From: JAZDOT01 sp043798355
Lineage (GTDB): Bacteria > Patescibacteriota > Gracilibacteria > Peribacterales > Peribacteraceae
Assembly (NCBI GenBank): GCA_043798355.1
Contig: JAZDOT010000023.1
Span: 1 to 22,926, forward strand
Reading direction: 5' to 3'
DNA length: 22,926 nt
In this document: one piece after another, positions 1 to 5,910 of the stretch
Layout of the letters: each line of letters starts with the position of its first letter
How positions within the stretch are numbered: the first letter of the stretch is position 1
The notes under the pieces: generated by a model
Seen by the model: only the letters and a program-made list of their open reading frames with translations
Databases searched by the model: none
What the model was told of the DNA's origin: nothing
Translations under genes and position numbers: made by a program

Positions 1-41
1 ATGCGAGTGCGGATAACTTCTTTGGAGAGGGGCTTGCTCAT
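1..41 (-). CDS. Start of an unidentified gene (partial)
   Basis: A minus-strand ATG at 41-39 opens a frame that runs off the left edge and reads MSKPLSKEVIRTR. Thirteen residues are too few to name a family. Support for a real start comes from the adjacent pair of TGTACA hexamers (41-59), which looks like an operator and overlaps the A of the ATG. No Shine-Dalgarno sequence is present, as for other genes here. It could be a transcriptional regulator or an antitoxin under its own control, but that is inference only. Confidence 0.35.
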   Translation of the reverse strand, partial: MSKPLSKEVIRTR

Positions 42-60
42 GTACAACTCTTGTGTACAC
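41..60. promoter_or_regulatory. Paired TGTACA operator-like site
   Basis: Two copies of the self-complementary hexamer TGTACA (41-46 and 54-59) lie 13 bp apart centre to centre; the second sits in a longer GTGTACAC palindrome. TGTACA is the core of the YefM-YoeB operator in E. coli, where two such cores also lie close together. The site abuts the leftward start codon and could govern that gene, or the rightward AT-rich remnant. A yefM-yoeB pair is present in the window at 12061-12567. Confidence 0.4.
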
Positions 61-133
61 CTAAACACCTTCAGATTGCAAATCCAATCGCTTTCTCATG
101 CAAGATGAGCACGAACGATGTCAGGGGTAGTGA

Positions 134-392
134 GCGGTTACGAGAGAAGTATATTGGATCAAGAAAACAAATGCGCACACCATCGGATTCAACACAAAAA
201 CAGATCAATACAAAGGGAGAACCTTTATTAGTGTGCATCAAACAACAAAGCACGATCTGGAGTCGTTGAAGTTGGGTTCAATGAATAAAACAATGATTGC
301 ATTAATGGAACTCTATAGAAAATATCAAGGGAAATGAGTTTACTTCTTTCCGCGAAGGCGGGGTGTGGAAGATCGGCGTAAAGAAGCCTTAA
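134..392 (+). pseudogene. AT-rich coding remnant, frameshifted, family unknown
   Basis: A 67-codon open frame follows an in-frame TGA at 131-133 and runs to a TGA at 335-337. It has protein-like composition (pieces such as EVYWIKKTNAHTIGFN and MIALMELYRKYQGK) but no ATG near its beginning. One frame over, from about 324, a further frame (GNEFTSFREGGVWKIGVKKP) runs to a TAA at 390-392, as if a frameshift split one protein. The stretch is clearly more AT-rich than the rest of the window. The overlapping ATG frame from 51 looks less protein-like. It may be the decayed end of a transferred gene, or chance. No family is recognised. Confidence 0.3.
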
Positions 393-400
393 AGGCTTTT
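384..400 (+). terminator. Weak intrinsic-terminator-like hairpin
   Basis: AAGCC (384-388) pairs with GGCTT (394-398) around a five-base loop, followed by a short T-rich run. It overlaps the stop codon of the AT-rich remnant. The stem is short, so termination would be weak. Confidence 0.3.
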
Positions 401-450
401 ATTGACGTATAACGTTTGTTATGTACACTAAAAATGAGGGCAGTTCAATC

Positions 451-492
451 GTCGCTCACGGCTTATGGCTACAGGCTAACGGCTAACGGCTG
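451..492. repeat. Degenerate heptanucleotide tandem array (GGCT core)
   Basis: Five consecutive 7-bp units share a GGCT core at exact 7-bp spacing (460, 467, 474, 481, 488), including ACGGCTA and ACGGCTG. A sixth, more divergent unit precedes them. The array overlaps the 3' end of the leftward gene at 483-758 and supplies its stop codon. It is one of several 6-7-bp arrays in this window, each with its own consensus. Confidence 0.75.
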
Positions 493-758
493 CCTTTCTC
501 CTTCATCTTCCCGTACCATTCGTAGTACGCATCGCCCGTGCGGCCGACGAAGGAAAGTACGGAGAGCGCGATCTTCACCGGAGTGTGCAGGCATCCACTC
601 TTCTTCTTTTGCGTCTCTCCGGTCGCTTCTATGTTCTTGAGCTTGCGAAACCCCCAGCCGATAGAGAGATCGAAGAGGTGCTGGACGGTCGCGAGCGTCT
701 GACCGACGGTACGGGCGGTTTTCTGTACCGTTGTGGCAGTGGGATCCTTCATACGCAT
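483..758 (-). CDS. Small hypothetical protein, 91 aa
   Basis: This reading frame begins 13 nt after the stop of the EF-Tu domain-2-like gene and is probably cotranscribed with it. The product is basic; residues near 20-40 (VQHLFDLSIGWGFRKL) and 60-85 (TPVKIALSVLSFVGR, then YYEWYGKMKEK) could form amphipathic helices. No signal peptide, clear membrane helix or catalytic motif is visible. The start could be the first ATG (758) or the second, two codons later (752). No Shine-Dalgarno sequence precedes either. The last three codons and the stop lie in a heptanucleotide array, so the C-terminus may differ in relatives. I do not recognise the family. Confidence 0.6.
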   Translation of the reverse strand: MRMKDPTATTVQKTARTVGQTLATVQHLFDLSIGWGFRKLKNIEATGETQKKKSGCLHTPVKIALSVLSFVGRTGDAYYEWYGKMKEKGSR

Positions 759-771
759 GGGTGGGGAATGT

Positions 772-1128
772 TCATCCCGCGAGAACCAACGTCCCTTCAG
801 AAGCAGCCTTTTTGACTTTCAGGCCGATCTCGTCCCCTTTCTTCGCAACGGTGATCGGCAAGTGGTTCACCTGCATGGAGCTGACGCGCTGCGAAAACTC
901 CTTGTCGCCGTGCTGGAGGCGGATCGGGTCGCCGACCTTGAGGACGGCATTCAGGGCGACCACGGCGACAGAGATACGATCGTAGAAGTGTGTGACCTTG
1001 CCAAGAACAACTGCTTTCTTCGTCTTCACAACCTTCCGGACCGTTTTCTTCTTCAGTAGCTTCTTCACCACGTTCTTCGCCTTCCGTGCCTTTGTCTTCT
1101 TCACGGTCTTCTTGCGTGCTTTGGCCAT
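772..1128 (-). CDS. EF-Tu domain-2-like protein with Lys/Arg-rich tail, 118 aa
   Basis: Residues about 42-118 match the translation-factor beta-barrel (EF-Tu/IF2 domain II) found as a stand-alone elongation-factor-like protein in many bacteria: GKVTHFYDRISVAVV, then LKVGDPIRL, then VSSMQVNHLPITVAKKGDEIG and a C-terminal EGTLVL strand. There is no GTPase domain, so it is not a GTPase. The first 38 residues are extreme: 20 are Lys or Arg, with Ala/Val/Thr between them, like the tail of a histone-H1-like protein. That tail suggests binding to RNA or DNA, perhaps the ribosome, but this is inference. A promoter with -35 and -10 boxes lies upstream; the roughly 19-nt leader has no Shine-Dalgarno sequence. 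The 91-aa gene follows after 13 nt. Confidence 0.8.
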   Translation of the reverse strand: MAKARKKTVKKTKARKAKNVVKKLLKKKTVRKVVKTKKAVVLGKVTHFYDRISVAVVALNAVLKVGDPIRLQHGDKEFSQRVSSMQVNHLPITVAKKGDEIGLKVKKAASEGTLVLAG

Positions 1129-1154
1129 AGGGGAAAGGGGGAAGGAGTACGTCT

Positions 1155-1182
1155 ATTCTAGTCCCACTCCCCTCTCCGTAAA
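1155..1182 (-). promoter_or_regulatory. Promoter for EF-Tu domain-2-like gene
   Basis: On the minus strand a -35 box TTTACG (1182-1177), a 16-bp spacer and a -10 box TAGAAT (1160-1155) fit a sigma-70 promoter. Transcription would start near 1148, leaving about 19 nt before the ATG. This is the longest leader among the promoters I can place confidently here. Confidence 0.6.
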
Positions 1183-1264
1183 GGTCTTCGGCTTCTTTCC
1201 TCTGCGCACCTGTTCTGCAATGCCGATCCATAAGAATCTCTTTTCAAACAAGCCCTTTTGCTCA

Positions 1265-1270
1265 TACAGT
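1265..1270 (+). promoter_or_regulatory. -10 box of TMTC-like gene
   Basis: TACAGT ends 8 nt before the ATG at 1279, so the mRNA would begin at or next to that ATG. This decides against the in-frame upstream ATG at 1258, which precedes the -10 box. The -35 is weak (TTTTCA near 1241). Confidence 0.5.
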
Positions 1271-1278
1271 GGCAGGCG

Positions 1279-3228
1279 ATGCAGAGAGTAGCCAGCAACC
1301 AAATCGGGCGTTTAGTCGAGCCGCTCCCGCGCCTCCCATCCCGCGCAGCGCTCCTGTGGATCGTCGGTGTCTTCTCCGCAAGCGTTTTCCTCGTGTACAG
1401 CATGTCATTCGCGAACAACTTCGTCCGCTTCGACGACGGGATGCTCATCTATGAAAATCCCTTCATCCGCGAAATTTCCCTCTCGTCCCTCAAAAAGATC
1501 TTCACCTCCTTCGACCCCGAGCTCTATATCCCCCTCACGTTCTTCAGTTACCAGATCGACTTCTTTCTCGGCGGAACCAATGCCGCCCTCTACCACTTCC
1601 AGAACTTCCTCTGGCATACGCTCACAGCCCTCCTCGTCGGGTGGCTCTGCTACCTGCTCTCGCGAAAATATTTTGTCGCCGCATTCTGCGCCGTTCTCTT
1701 CGCCCTGCACCCGCTCCATACGGAAGCCGTCGTGTGGGCGAGTGCCAGGAAGGATGTCCTCTCCGCCTTCTTCTTCCTCGGAAGCATCATTGTCTATCTC
1801 TACTACACGGAGCGCGGCGGACGGAAATTGTTCTATGGCAGCCTGTGCCTCTTCCTCTTCGGACTTCTCGCGAAAGTGACGGTGATGACGTTCCCGGTGA
1901 TCCTCCTCTTGATCGATTTCTATCGGGGGAGACGGTGGACGATGGAGATGTTCACGGAAAAAATTCCCTATTTTGCGCTTACGGTGGCTTTCGGCATCAT
2001 CGCGTGGATCGGGAAACTGGATGTCATCGGATCGTCATCGCTCTCCGAAAAAATTCTCATGGCGCCCAAGAGCGCTGTCTTCTACCTCGAGAAGATCTTC
2101 CTGCCCATCCGTCTCTCCGTGCTCTATCCGTTCACCGGAGAAGTGACGCTCCGGAGGTGGGACATTGCCGTTCCCCTCGTCGTCTGCCTCCTCGTGATTC
2201 TTCTGATGATCTTCGCATGGAAGCGCGCGCGCTGCGTGTCGTTCGGCCTCGCGTTCTTCTTCACAGCCCTCTCTCCGACGCTGCTCAATTTCGCGAAGGG
2301 CGACTTCTTCTACTTCGCTTCCGACCGGTATGCCTATCTCGCCTCCATCGGCATTCTCTTCCTTGTCGCGATGCTCCTCGCGCGCATCGCAGAGCGTTTC
2401 TCACAATCTCCAGCGCGTCTCTTCGAATTGCTCGCGCTCCTTGCGGTCGTCTTCGGTGGCCTCGCATTTCGGCAGTCCCTTCAGTGGAAAAACAGCGAGG
2501 CGCTGTTCCGGCACGTCCTCTCGATCTATCCCGAGTCCACGGTTGCGCTCAATAATCTCGGGAACGTGTACCGTTTGAGCTCTCGCCGCGAGGAGGCTGT
2601 TTCCATGCTCGAACGCGCTCTCGCGATCACCAAGAAATACAGCCGCGCTGCCGGAGGAGTGGACTCGGCGCAAGCGAAGGTCCTCACCAACCTCGCATCC
2701 GCGTACCGTGATCTCGAGCGGTTTCCGGAGGCTGTCCGCGCAGCCAACGATGCGATCGCTGCCAACCCCCTCAGTGCGCAGGCGTACGTCGCGCGAGGGG
2801 TGATCGCCTATCAGCTGAAAGAGTACGAACGGGCGCGCTCGGCCTACGAGCAGGCGATCGCCCTCCAGCCGGAGTTCCAGATGGCGCACCTCAATCTCGG
2901 CGCCCTCTTCGTTGCGCTCGGGAATGCGGAAGATGCCCTCCGCGAGTACGACAGGGCAATCGAGATCAATCCTCTCTCCCCGCAGGCATTCTTCAACAAA
3001 GGAGTTCTTCTCAATAAACTGAACCGTAACCGTGAGGCGATTGCCTCCTATCGATCCGCGATCGCCCTCGCGCCGTCGTTCACTGCGGCACACTTGAATC
3101 TCGGTATCCTCCTCTATGAAAGGCAGGACCGCGAGGAGGCCATTGCCGAGTTCCAGACGGTCCTTGGAATCGATCCTCAGAATAGAATGGCGCTCTCGGC
3201 GCTCAGGCAGATCGGGATTCTTAAGTGA
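1279..3228 (+). CDS. TMTC-like membrane glycosyltransferase with TPR repeats, 649 aa
   Basis: The N-terminal two thirds is a polytopic membrane region with about ten hydrophobic segments (residues 24-410). It carries hallmarks of the TMTC/GT-C family: an early FDD (51-53) after a first membrane helix, HPLHTEAVVW followed by SARKDVLSA (144-163), and SDRYAYL (348-354). In that family the membrane part uses lipid-linked sugars to glycosylate proteins outside the membrane. Residues about 421-634 form some six TPRs, with repeated pieces such as AIEINPLSPQAFFNKG, for protein contacts. The ATG at 1279 is chosen because a -10 box lies just upstream and overlaps the segment after the earlier ATG at 1258. 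The substrate is unknown. It may act on surface proteins. Confidence 0.85.
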   Translation: MQRVASNQIGRLVEPLPRLPSRAALLWIVGVFSASVFLVYSMSFANNFVRFDDGMLIYENPFIREISLSSLKKIFTSFDPELYIPLTFFSYQIDFFLGGTNAALYHFQNFLWHTLTALLVGWLCYLLSRKYFVAAFCAVLFALHPLHTEAVVWASARKDVLSAFFFLGSIIVYLYYTERGGRKLFYGSLCLFLFGLLAKVTVMTFPVILLLIDFYRGRRWTMEMFTEKIPYFALTVAFGIIAWIGKLDVIGSSSLSEKILMAPKSAVFYLEKIFLPIRLSVLYPFTGEVTLRRWDIAVPLVVCLLVILLMIFAWKRARCVSFGLAFFFTALSPTLLNFAKGDFFYFASDRYAYLASIGILFLVAMLLARIAERFSQSPARLFELLALLAVVFGGLAFRQSLQWKNSEALFRHVLSIYPESTVALNNLGNVYRLSSRREEAVSMLERALAITKKYSRAAGGVDSAQAKVLTNLASAYRDLERFPEAVRAANDAIAANPLSAQAYVARGVIAYQLKEYERARSAYEQAIALQPEFQMAHLNLGALFVALGNAEDALREYDRAIEINPLSPQAFFNKGVLLNKLNRNREAIASYRSAIALAPSFTAAHLNLGILLYERQDREEAIAEFQTVLGIDPQNRMALSALRQIGILK

Positions 3229-3236
3229 GCTGGCCG

Positions 3237-3245
3237 TGCTACAGT
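3237..3245 (+). promoter_or_regulatory. Extended -10 of CPBP protease gene
   Basis: TGCTACAGT fits an extended -10 (TGnTAnnnT). It lies 6 nt before the ATG at 3252, so transcription should start at or next to the ATG. It begins 9 nt after the stop of the preceding gene, suggesting separate transcription. Confidence 0.6.
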
Positions 3246-3251
3246 TCCCCC

Positions 3252-4160
3252 ATGCCGCTCTTCGTAACTCTCGATCCCCGCCTGAAGAAAGCTCTCCTGT
3301 TCTCCGTTCTGACATTCGTCATCAGTTACCTGTTCATCGCCGCGTACTTCCTCCTCGGCGGAAAGTGGGAGATGCCGGGGGCACTCGTCCTCGCTGTCTT
3401 CTATATGTACATGCCGCTTCTCGCGACAGTCATTCTGACAAAGTTCGTCTACCACGAGGAGTTCCGTCGTCCGCTCCAGGTCTTCTTCCGTCCGAACCGG
3501 TGGTTCGGCGTTGCGTTGGTCATGCCTGTCCTGCTTGCCATCCTCACGGTTCCGATCAGTCTCCTCATCCCGTCGATCCATTTCTCCCCAGAGATGGCCG
3601 GTATGGTCGAGAGATTCTCAAACATGCTTACGCCGGTCCAATTGAGAGAGCTCCAGCAGCAGATCGTCTCTTCGCCTCTGCATCCGTTCTGGATCGGCGT
3701 CCTCCAGTCCCTCATCGTCGGTCCGACGATCAATGCGCTGGCTGCGTTCGGCGAGGAAGCCGGTTGGCGCGGGTTTCTCCTGAAGAATGTCCTCCACCTC
3801 GGGTTCTGGAGGGCTTCCGCCATCGTCGGCATCATCTGGGGATTTTGGCACGCGCCGCTCATCCTGCTCGGACACAATTACCCTGAGCATCCGCTCGCCG
3901 GAGTTTTCATGATGGTGGGGTGGACCGTCCTCCTCTCCCCTCTCCTCACTTTTGTGACGATGAAGGCGCGTTCCGTCATCGCCGCGTCCATCTTCCATGG
4001 CACGCTCAATGCGTCGGCAGGTCTCGCGATCATGGTGATCGTAGGCGGGAGCGACCTCACGGCTGGGCTCACGGGTCTCGCCGGATTCATCACGCTCGGT
4101 ATTTTTAATCTCGCCCTCCTTCTTTTTTACCGGAAAGATCTTCAAGCATTTGCCGTATAA
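3252..4160 (+). CDS. CPBP family intramembrane metalloprotease, 302 aa
   Basis: This is a multi-spanning membrane protein of the CPBP (Abi/CAAX-protease-like) family. All three motifs are visible: EEAGWR (E168, E169, R173), FWH (H200) and FHGTLN (H249, N253), which supply the glutamate, histidines and asparagine of the active site. Hydrophobic segments flank them (about 13-35, 43-65, 85-106, 145-165, 187-207, 215-235, 245-295). Family members cleave prenylated or other membrane proteins, or take part in bacteriocin immunity and regulation; the substrate here cannot be told. An in-frame ATG at 3225 lies upstream of the extended -10 box, so 3252 is the better start. No Shine-Dalgarno sequence. 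Confidence 0.88.
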   Translation: MPLFVTLDPRLKKALLFSVLTFVISYLFIAAYFLLGGKWEMPGALVLAVFYMYMPLLATVILTKFVYHEEFRRPLQVFFRPNRWFGVALVMPVLLAILTVPISLLIPSIHFSPEMAGMVERFSNMLTPVQLRELQQQIVSSPLHPFWIGVLQSLIVGPTINALAAFGEEAGWRGFLLKNVLHLGFWRASAIVGIIWGFWHAPLILLGHNYPEHPLAGVFMMVGWTVLLSPLLTFVTMKARSVIAASIFHGTLNASAGLAIMVIVGGSDLTAGLTGLAGFITLGIFNLALLLFYRKDLQAFAV

Positions 4161-4162
4161 AT

Positions 4163-4198
4163 CTTAGCCTTAGCCTTAACCTTAACCTTCACCTTATC
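4163..4198. repeat. Hexanucleotide tandem array touching the malic enzyme start
   Basis: Six units of 6 bp (CTTAGC twice, CTTAAC twice, then CTTCAC and CTTATC) fill nearly the whole 38-nt gap between the CPBP stop and the malic enzyme ATG at 4199. The array occupies the place where a ribosome binding site would be, and its plus-strand sequence is pyrimidine-rich. Confidence 0.8.
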
Positions 4199-5341
4199 AT
4201 GGATTTCAATGCCGAGGCGCTGAAGCGCCACCGGGAGACGAAAGGGAAATTGAGCGTCTCCAGCAAAATGCCTCTCGTGACCCGTGAGGATCTCGCTGTT
4301 GCCTACACGCCGGGTGTTGCCGCCCCATGCCTCGAGATTGCGAAGAATCCGGAGGATGTCTACACCTACTGCATCAAAGGCAATGCCGTCGCCGTCGTCA
4401 CCGACGGTTCCGCCGTCCTCGGCCTCGGGAACATCGGAGCACTGGCGTCCATCCCCGTCATGGAGGGCAAGTGTGCCCTCTTCAAGCGGTTCGCGGATAT
4501 CGATGCATTTCCGATCGCCCTCGATACGCAGGATCCGGATGAAATCGTCCGGGCGGTCGAGCTCATCGCTCCCGTCTTCGGCGGCATCAACCTGGAGGAC
4601 ATCTCGGCGCCGCGCTGCATCGAGATCGAGCGGAGGCTGCAGACTTCCCTCTCCATTCCGGTCTTCCACGACGACCAGCACGGAACGGCCATCGTCGTCC
4701 TCGCGGGAATCATCAATGCGCTCAAGGTTGTCGGGAAAGATCCCGCGCAGAGCAGCATCGTCATTTCTGGTGCGGGCGCGGCGGGAAGCGCCGTCGCGAA
4801 ACTGCTGAACCACTTCGGCGTCGGCTCTATCGTCCTCACGGATTCCAAGGGGATCATCCATGCCTCCCGCACGGATCTGGATGCGAACAAACGGGAGATC
4901 GCAGCGTTCACGAACATGACCGGCATGGCAGGAACACTCTCTGATGCATTGATCGGAGCGGATGTCTTCATCGGTGTCTCGAAAGCGGGCGTCCTCAAGC
5001 CTTCGATGATTCGGACGATGGCGAAGAATCCAATCGTCCTCGCCATGGCCAATCCCACGCCCGAGATCATGCCGGATGAGGCCGCGTCTGCCGGAGCCGC
5101 AATCGTCGCGACTGGACGGAGCGATTTTCCCAACCAACTGAATAACGCGCTCATCTTCCCGGGGATCTTCCGCGGAGCTCTCGACAGCCGCGCTTCGTCC
5201 ATTACGACGGAGATGAAGCTTGCGGCGGCCAAGGCGCTCGCCTCGCTCGTTCCCTCCCCCTCTGCGGACAAGATCATCCCCAGCATTTTCGAGGAGGGAG
5301 TGATGCTGAGTATCGCGGAGGCGGTGAAGAGGCTGAAGTAA
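4199..5341 (+). CDS. NAD(P)-dependent malic enzyme, 380 aa
   Basis: Malic enzyme oxidatively decarboxylates malate to pyruvate, making NADH or NADPH. This is the short bacterial form without a phosphotransacetylase domain. Visible motifs are AYTPGVAAPC (35-44, with the acid/base Tyr36), K91, the metal-binding ED at 133-134 in GINLEDISAPRC, FHDDQHGTA (156-164), the Rossmann GAGAAG (191-196), and NNALIFPGIFRGALD near the end. The length is usual for the short class. Cofactor preference cannot be judged. The start is fixed by the conserved N-terminus. The 38-nt upstream gap is a hexanucleotide array with no Shine-Dalgarno sequence and no clear -10 box, so it may depend on the CPBP transcript. 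Confidence 0.93.
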   Translation: MDFNAEALKRHRETKGKLSVSSKMPLVTREDLAVAYTPGVAAPCLEIAKNPEDVYTYCIKGNAVAVVTDGSAVLGLGNIGALASIPVMEGKCALFKRFADIDAFPIALDTQDPDEIVRAVELIAPVFGGINLEDISAPRCIEIERRLQTSLSIPVFHDDQHGTAIVVLAGIINALKVVGKDPAQSSIVISGAGAAGSAVAKLLNHFGVGSIVLTDSKGIIHASRTDLDANKREIAAFTNMTGMAGTLSDALIGADVFIGVSKAGVLKPSMIRTMAKNPIVLAMANPTPEIMPDEAASAGAAIVATGRSDFPNQLNNALIFPGIFRGALDSRASSITTEMKLAAAKALASLVPSPSADKIIPSIFEEGVMLSIAEAVKRLK

Positions 5342-5380
5342 CTGTATGTTTTTTTGTGTGTGTTTTTTTCCTCTTCCCCA

Positions 5381-5531
5381 ACCCTTCCCCCGGTGGGGGA
5401 AGGGTGTCGGCAGAGAGTCCTCCCCTCCCCCTCCGGGGGAGGGGCCGGGGGAGAGGGAGATACAAACAAAACAGTGCCATGCCGGTCGTAGAGGAAGCGA
5501 AGGTTGGAGAGGAGAGGGGCCGGGGGTGAGG
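5381..5531. repeat. GC-rich palindromic element with two hairpins
   Basis: An 11-bp perfect stem (5381-5391 with 5395-5405, arm ACCCTTCCCCC) is followed by a 10-bp perfect stem (5422-5431 with 5435-5444, arm CCCCTCCCCC). The motif GAGGGGCCGGGGG then occurs twice, at 5439-5451 and 5514-5526. This resembles the dispersed C-rich/G-rich intergenic repeats of many environmental bacteria, which often give spurious translations like LTPGPSP. It follows the malic enzyme stop and a T-rich run (5348-5369). The hairpins could help terminate transcription, but that is inferred. Confidence 0.7.
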
Positions 5532-5540
5532 CTCCCCCCC

Positions 5541-5588
5541 AATTTTCCCGATATTTTTCATTGACAGCAGTATGGCATTCTCTATCAT
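5541..5588 (+). promoter_or_regulatory. Strong promoter of the structured RNA
   Basis: A perfect -35 box TTGACA (5561-5566), a 16-bp spacer and a -10 box TATCAT (5583-5588) are preceded by an AT-rich 20-nt stretch (5541-5560) resembling an UP element. This is the most complete promoter in the window. The expected start is near 5595, at the foot of the first RNA hairpin. Confidence 0.75.
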
Positions 5589-5594
5589 CGCGCT

Positions 5595-5881
5595 CCCCCG
5601 CCGGCTGCCAGTCGGTGCGGGGATGACGGTTTCCAAGGTGCAGATTTTCGTTGAAAGGAGTAGCCACTGTGCTTACTCCACCGCAGTAGTCACTAAGCAT
5701 CGCTGAGTGACTCCGGAAAAAAGACGATTCTTCACCCACATACAGCCCGGTCTTCATCGGGCACGGCCAGGGCCAAAAAGCTTCCTCAAAGGGAGGCGAA
5801 GTAGGTCCGCTACGGCCTGGAAACTGCGAGTAGGGTCTCCTTGTATGCTGTCCTCGGACAGTCACATTGAGACCCTTTTTT
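5595..5881 (+). ncRNA. Candidate structured non-coding RNA, about 285 nt, unidentified
   Basis: This stretch runs from a strong promoter to a strong intrinsic terminator and is full of local hairpins. A 5' stem pairs 5596-5601 with 5617-5622 and has an inner stem. GGAGTAGC (5657-5664) pairs with GC-TACTCC (5671-5679, one bulge). AGTCACT (5688-5694) pairs with AGTGACT (5706-5712), extended inside by AGC/GCT. GCCCG (5745-5749) pairs with CGGGC (5758-5762). The terminator follows at 5833-5881. A 27-codon ATG frame at 5623-5706 lies inside and could be a leader peptide, but the hairpins cross it. I looked for hallmarks of tmRNA, RNase P RNA, SRP RNA and 6S RNA and did not see them. It could also be a cis-acting leader of the next gene, though that gene has its own -10 box. 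Confidence 0.6.
5833..5881 (+). terminator. Intrinsic terminator of the structured RNA
   Basis: GGGTCTC (5833-5839) pairs with GAGACCC (5869-5875), enclosing a second stem CTGTCC/GGACAG (5848-5853 with 5856-5861). A T-run (TTTTTT from 5876) follows at once. This is the clearest intrinsic terminator in the window. Confidence 0.8.
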
Positions 5882-5897
5882 ATTTTCTCGGAAGCAG

Positions 5898-5903
5898 TAT
5901 AAT
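5898..5903 (+). promoter_or_regulatory. -10 box of cysteine-repeat protein gene
   Basis: A consensus TATAAT ends 7 nt before the ATG at 5911, placing the transcript start at the ATG. It lies 17 nt beyond the upstream terminator T-run. No good -35 box is seen at 16-18 bp. Confidence 0.65.
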
Positions 5904-5910
5904 AGTTTCC

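Noticed and set aside
51..269. 72-codon plus-strand frame and its 60-codon antisense partner at the left edge
   Set aside because: Composition looks random. Another frame over the same DNA reads more like protein, and is itself only listed as a remnant.
451..492. CRISPR array
   Set aside because: Units are 7 bp with no spacers, here and at the other arrays. No cas gene is present.
5595..5881. tmRNA, RNase P RNA, SRP RNA or 6S RNA
   Set aside because: No tRNA-like ends or Ala-type tag, no GAGGAAAGUCC-like core, no SRP tetraloop motif, and not a single long hairpin with a central bubble. These checks were by eye only.
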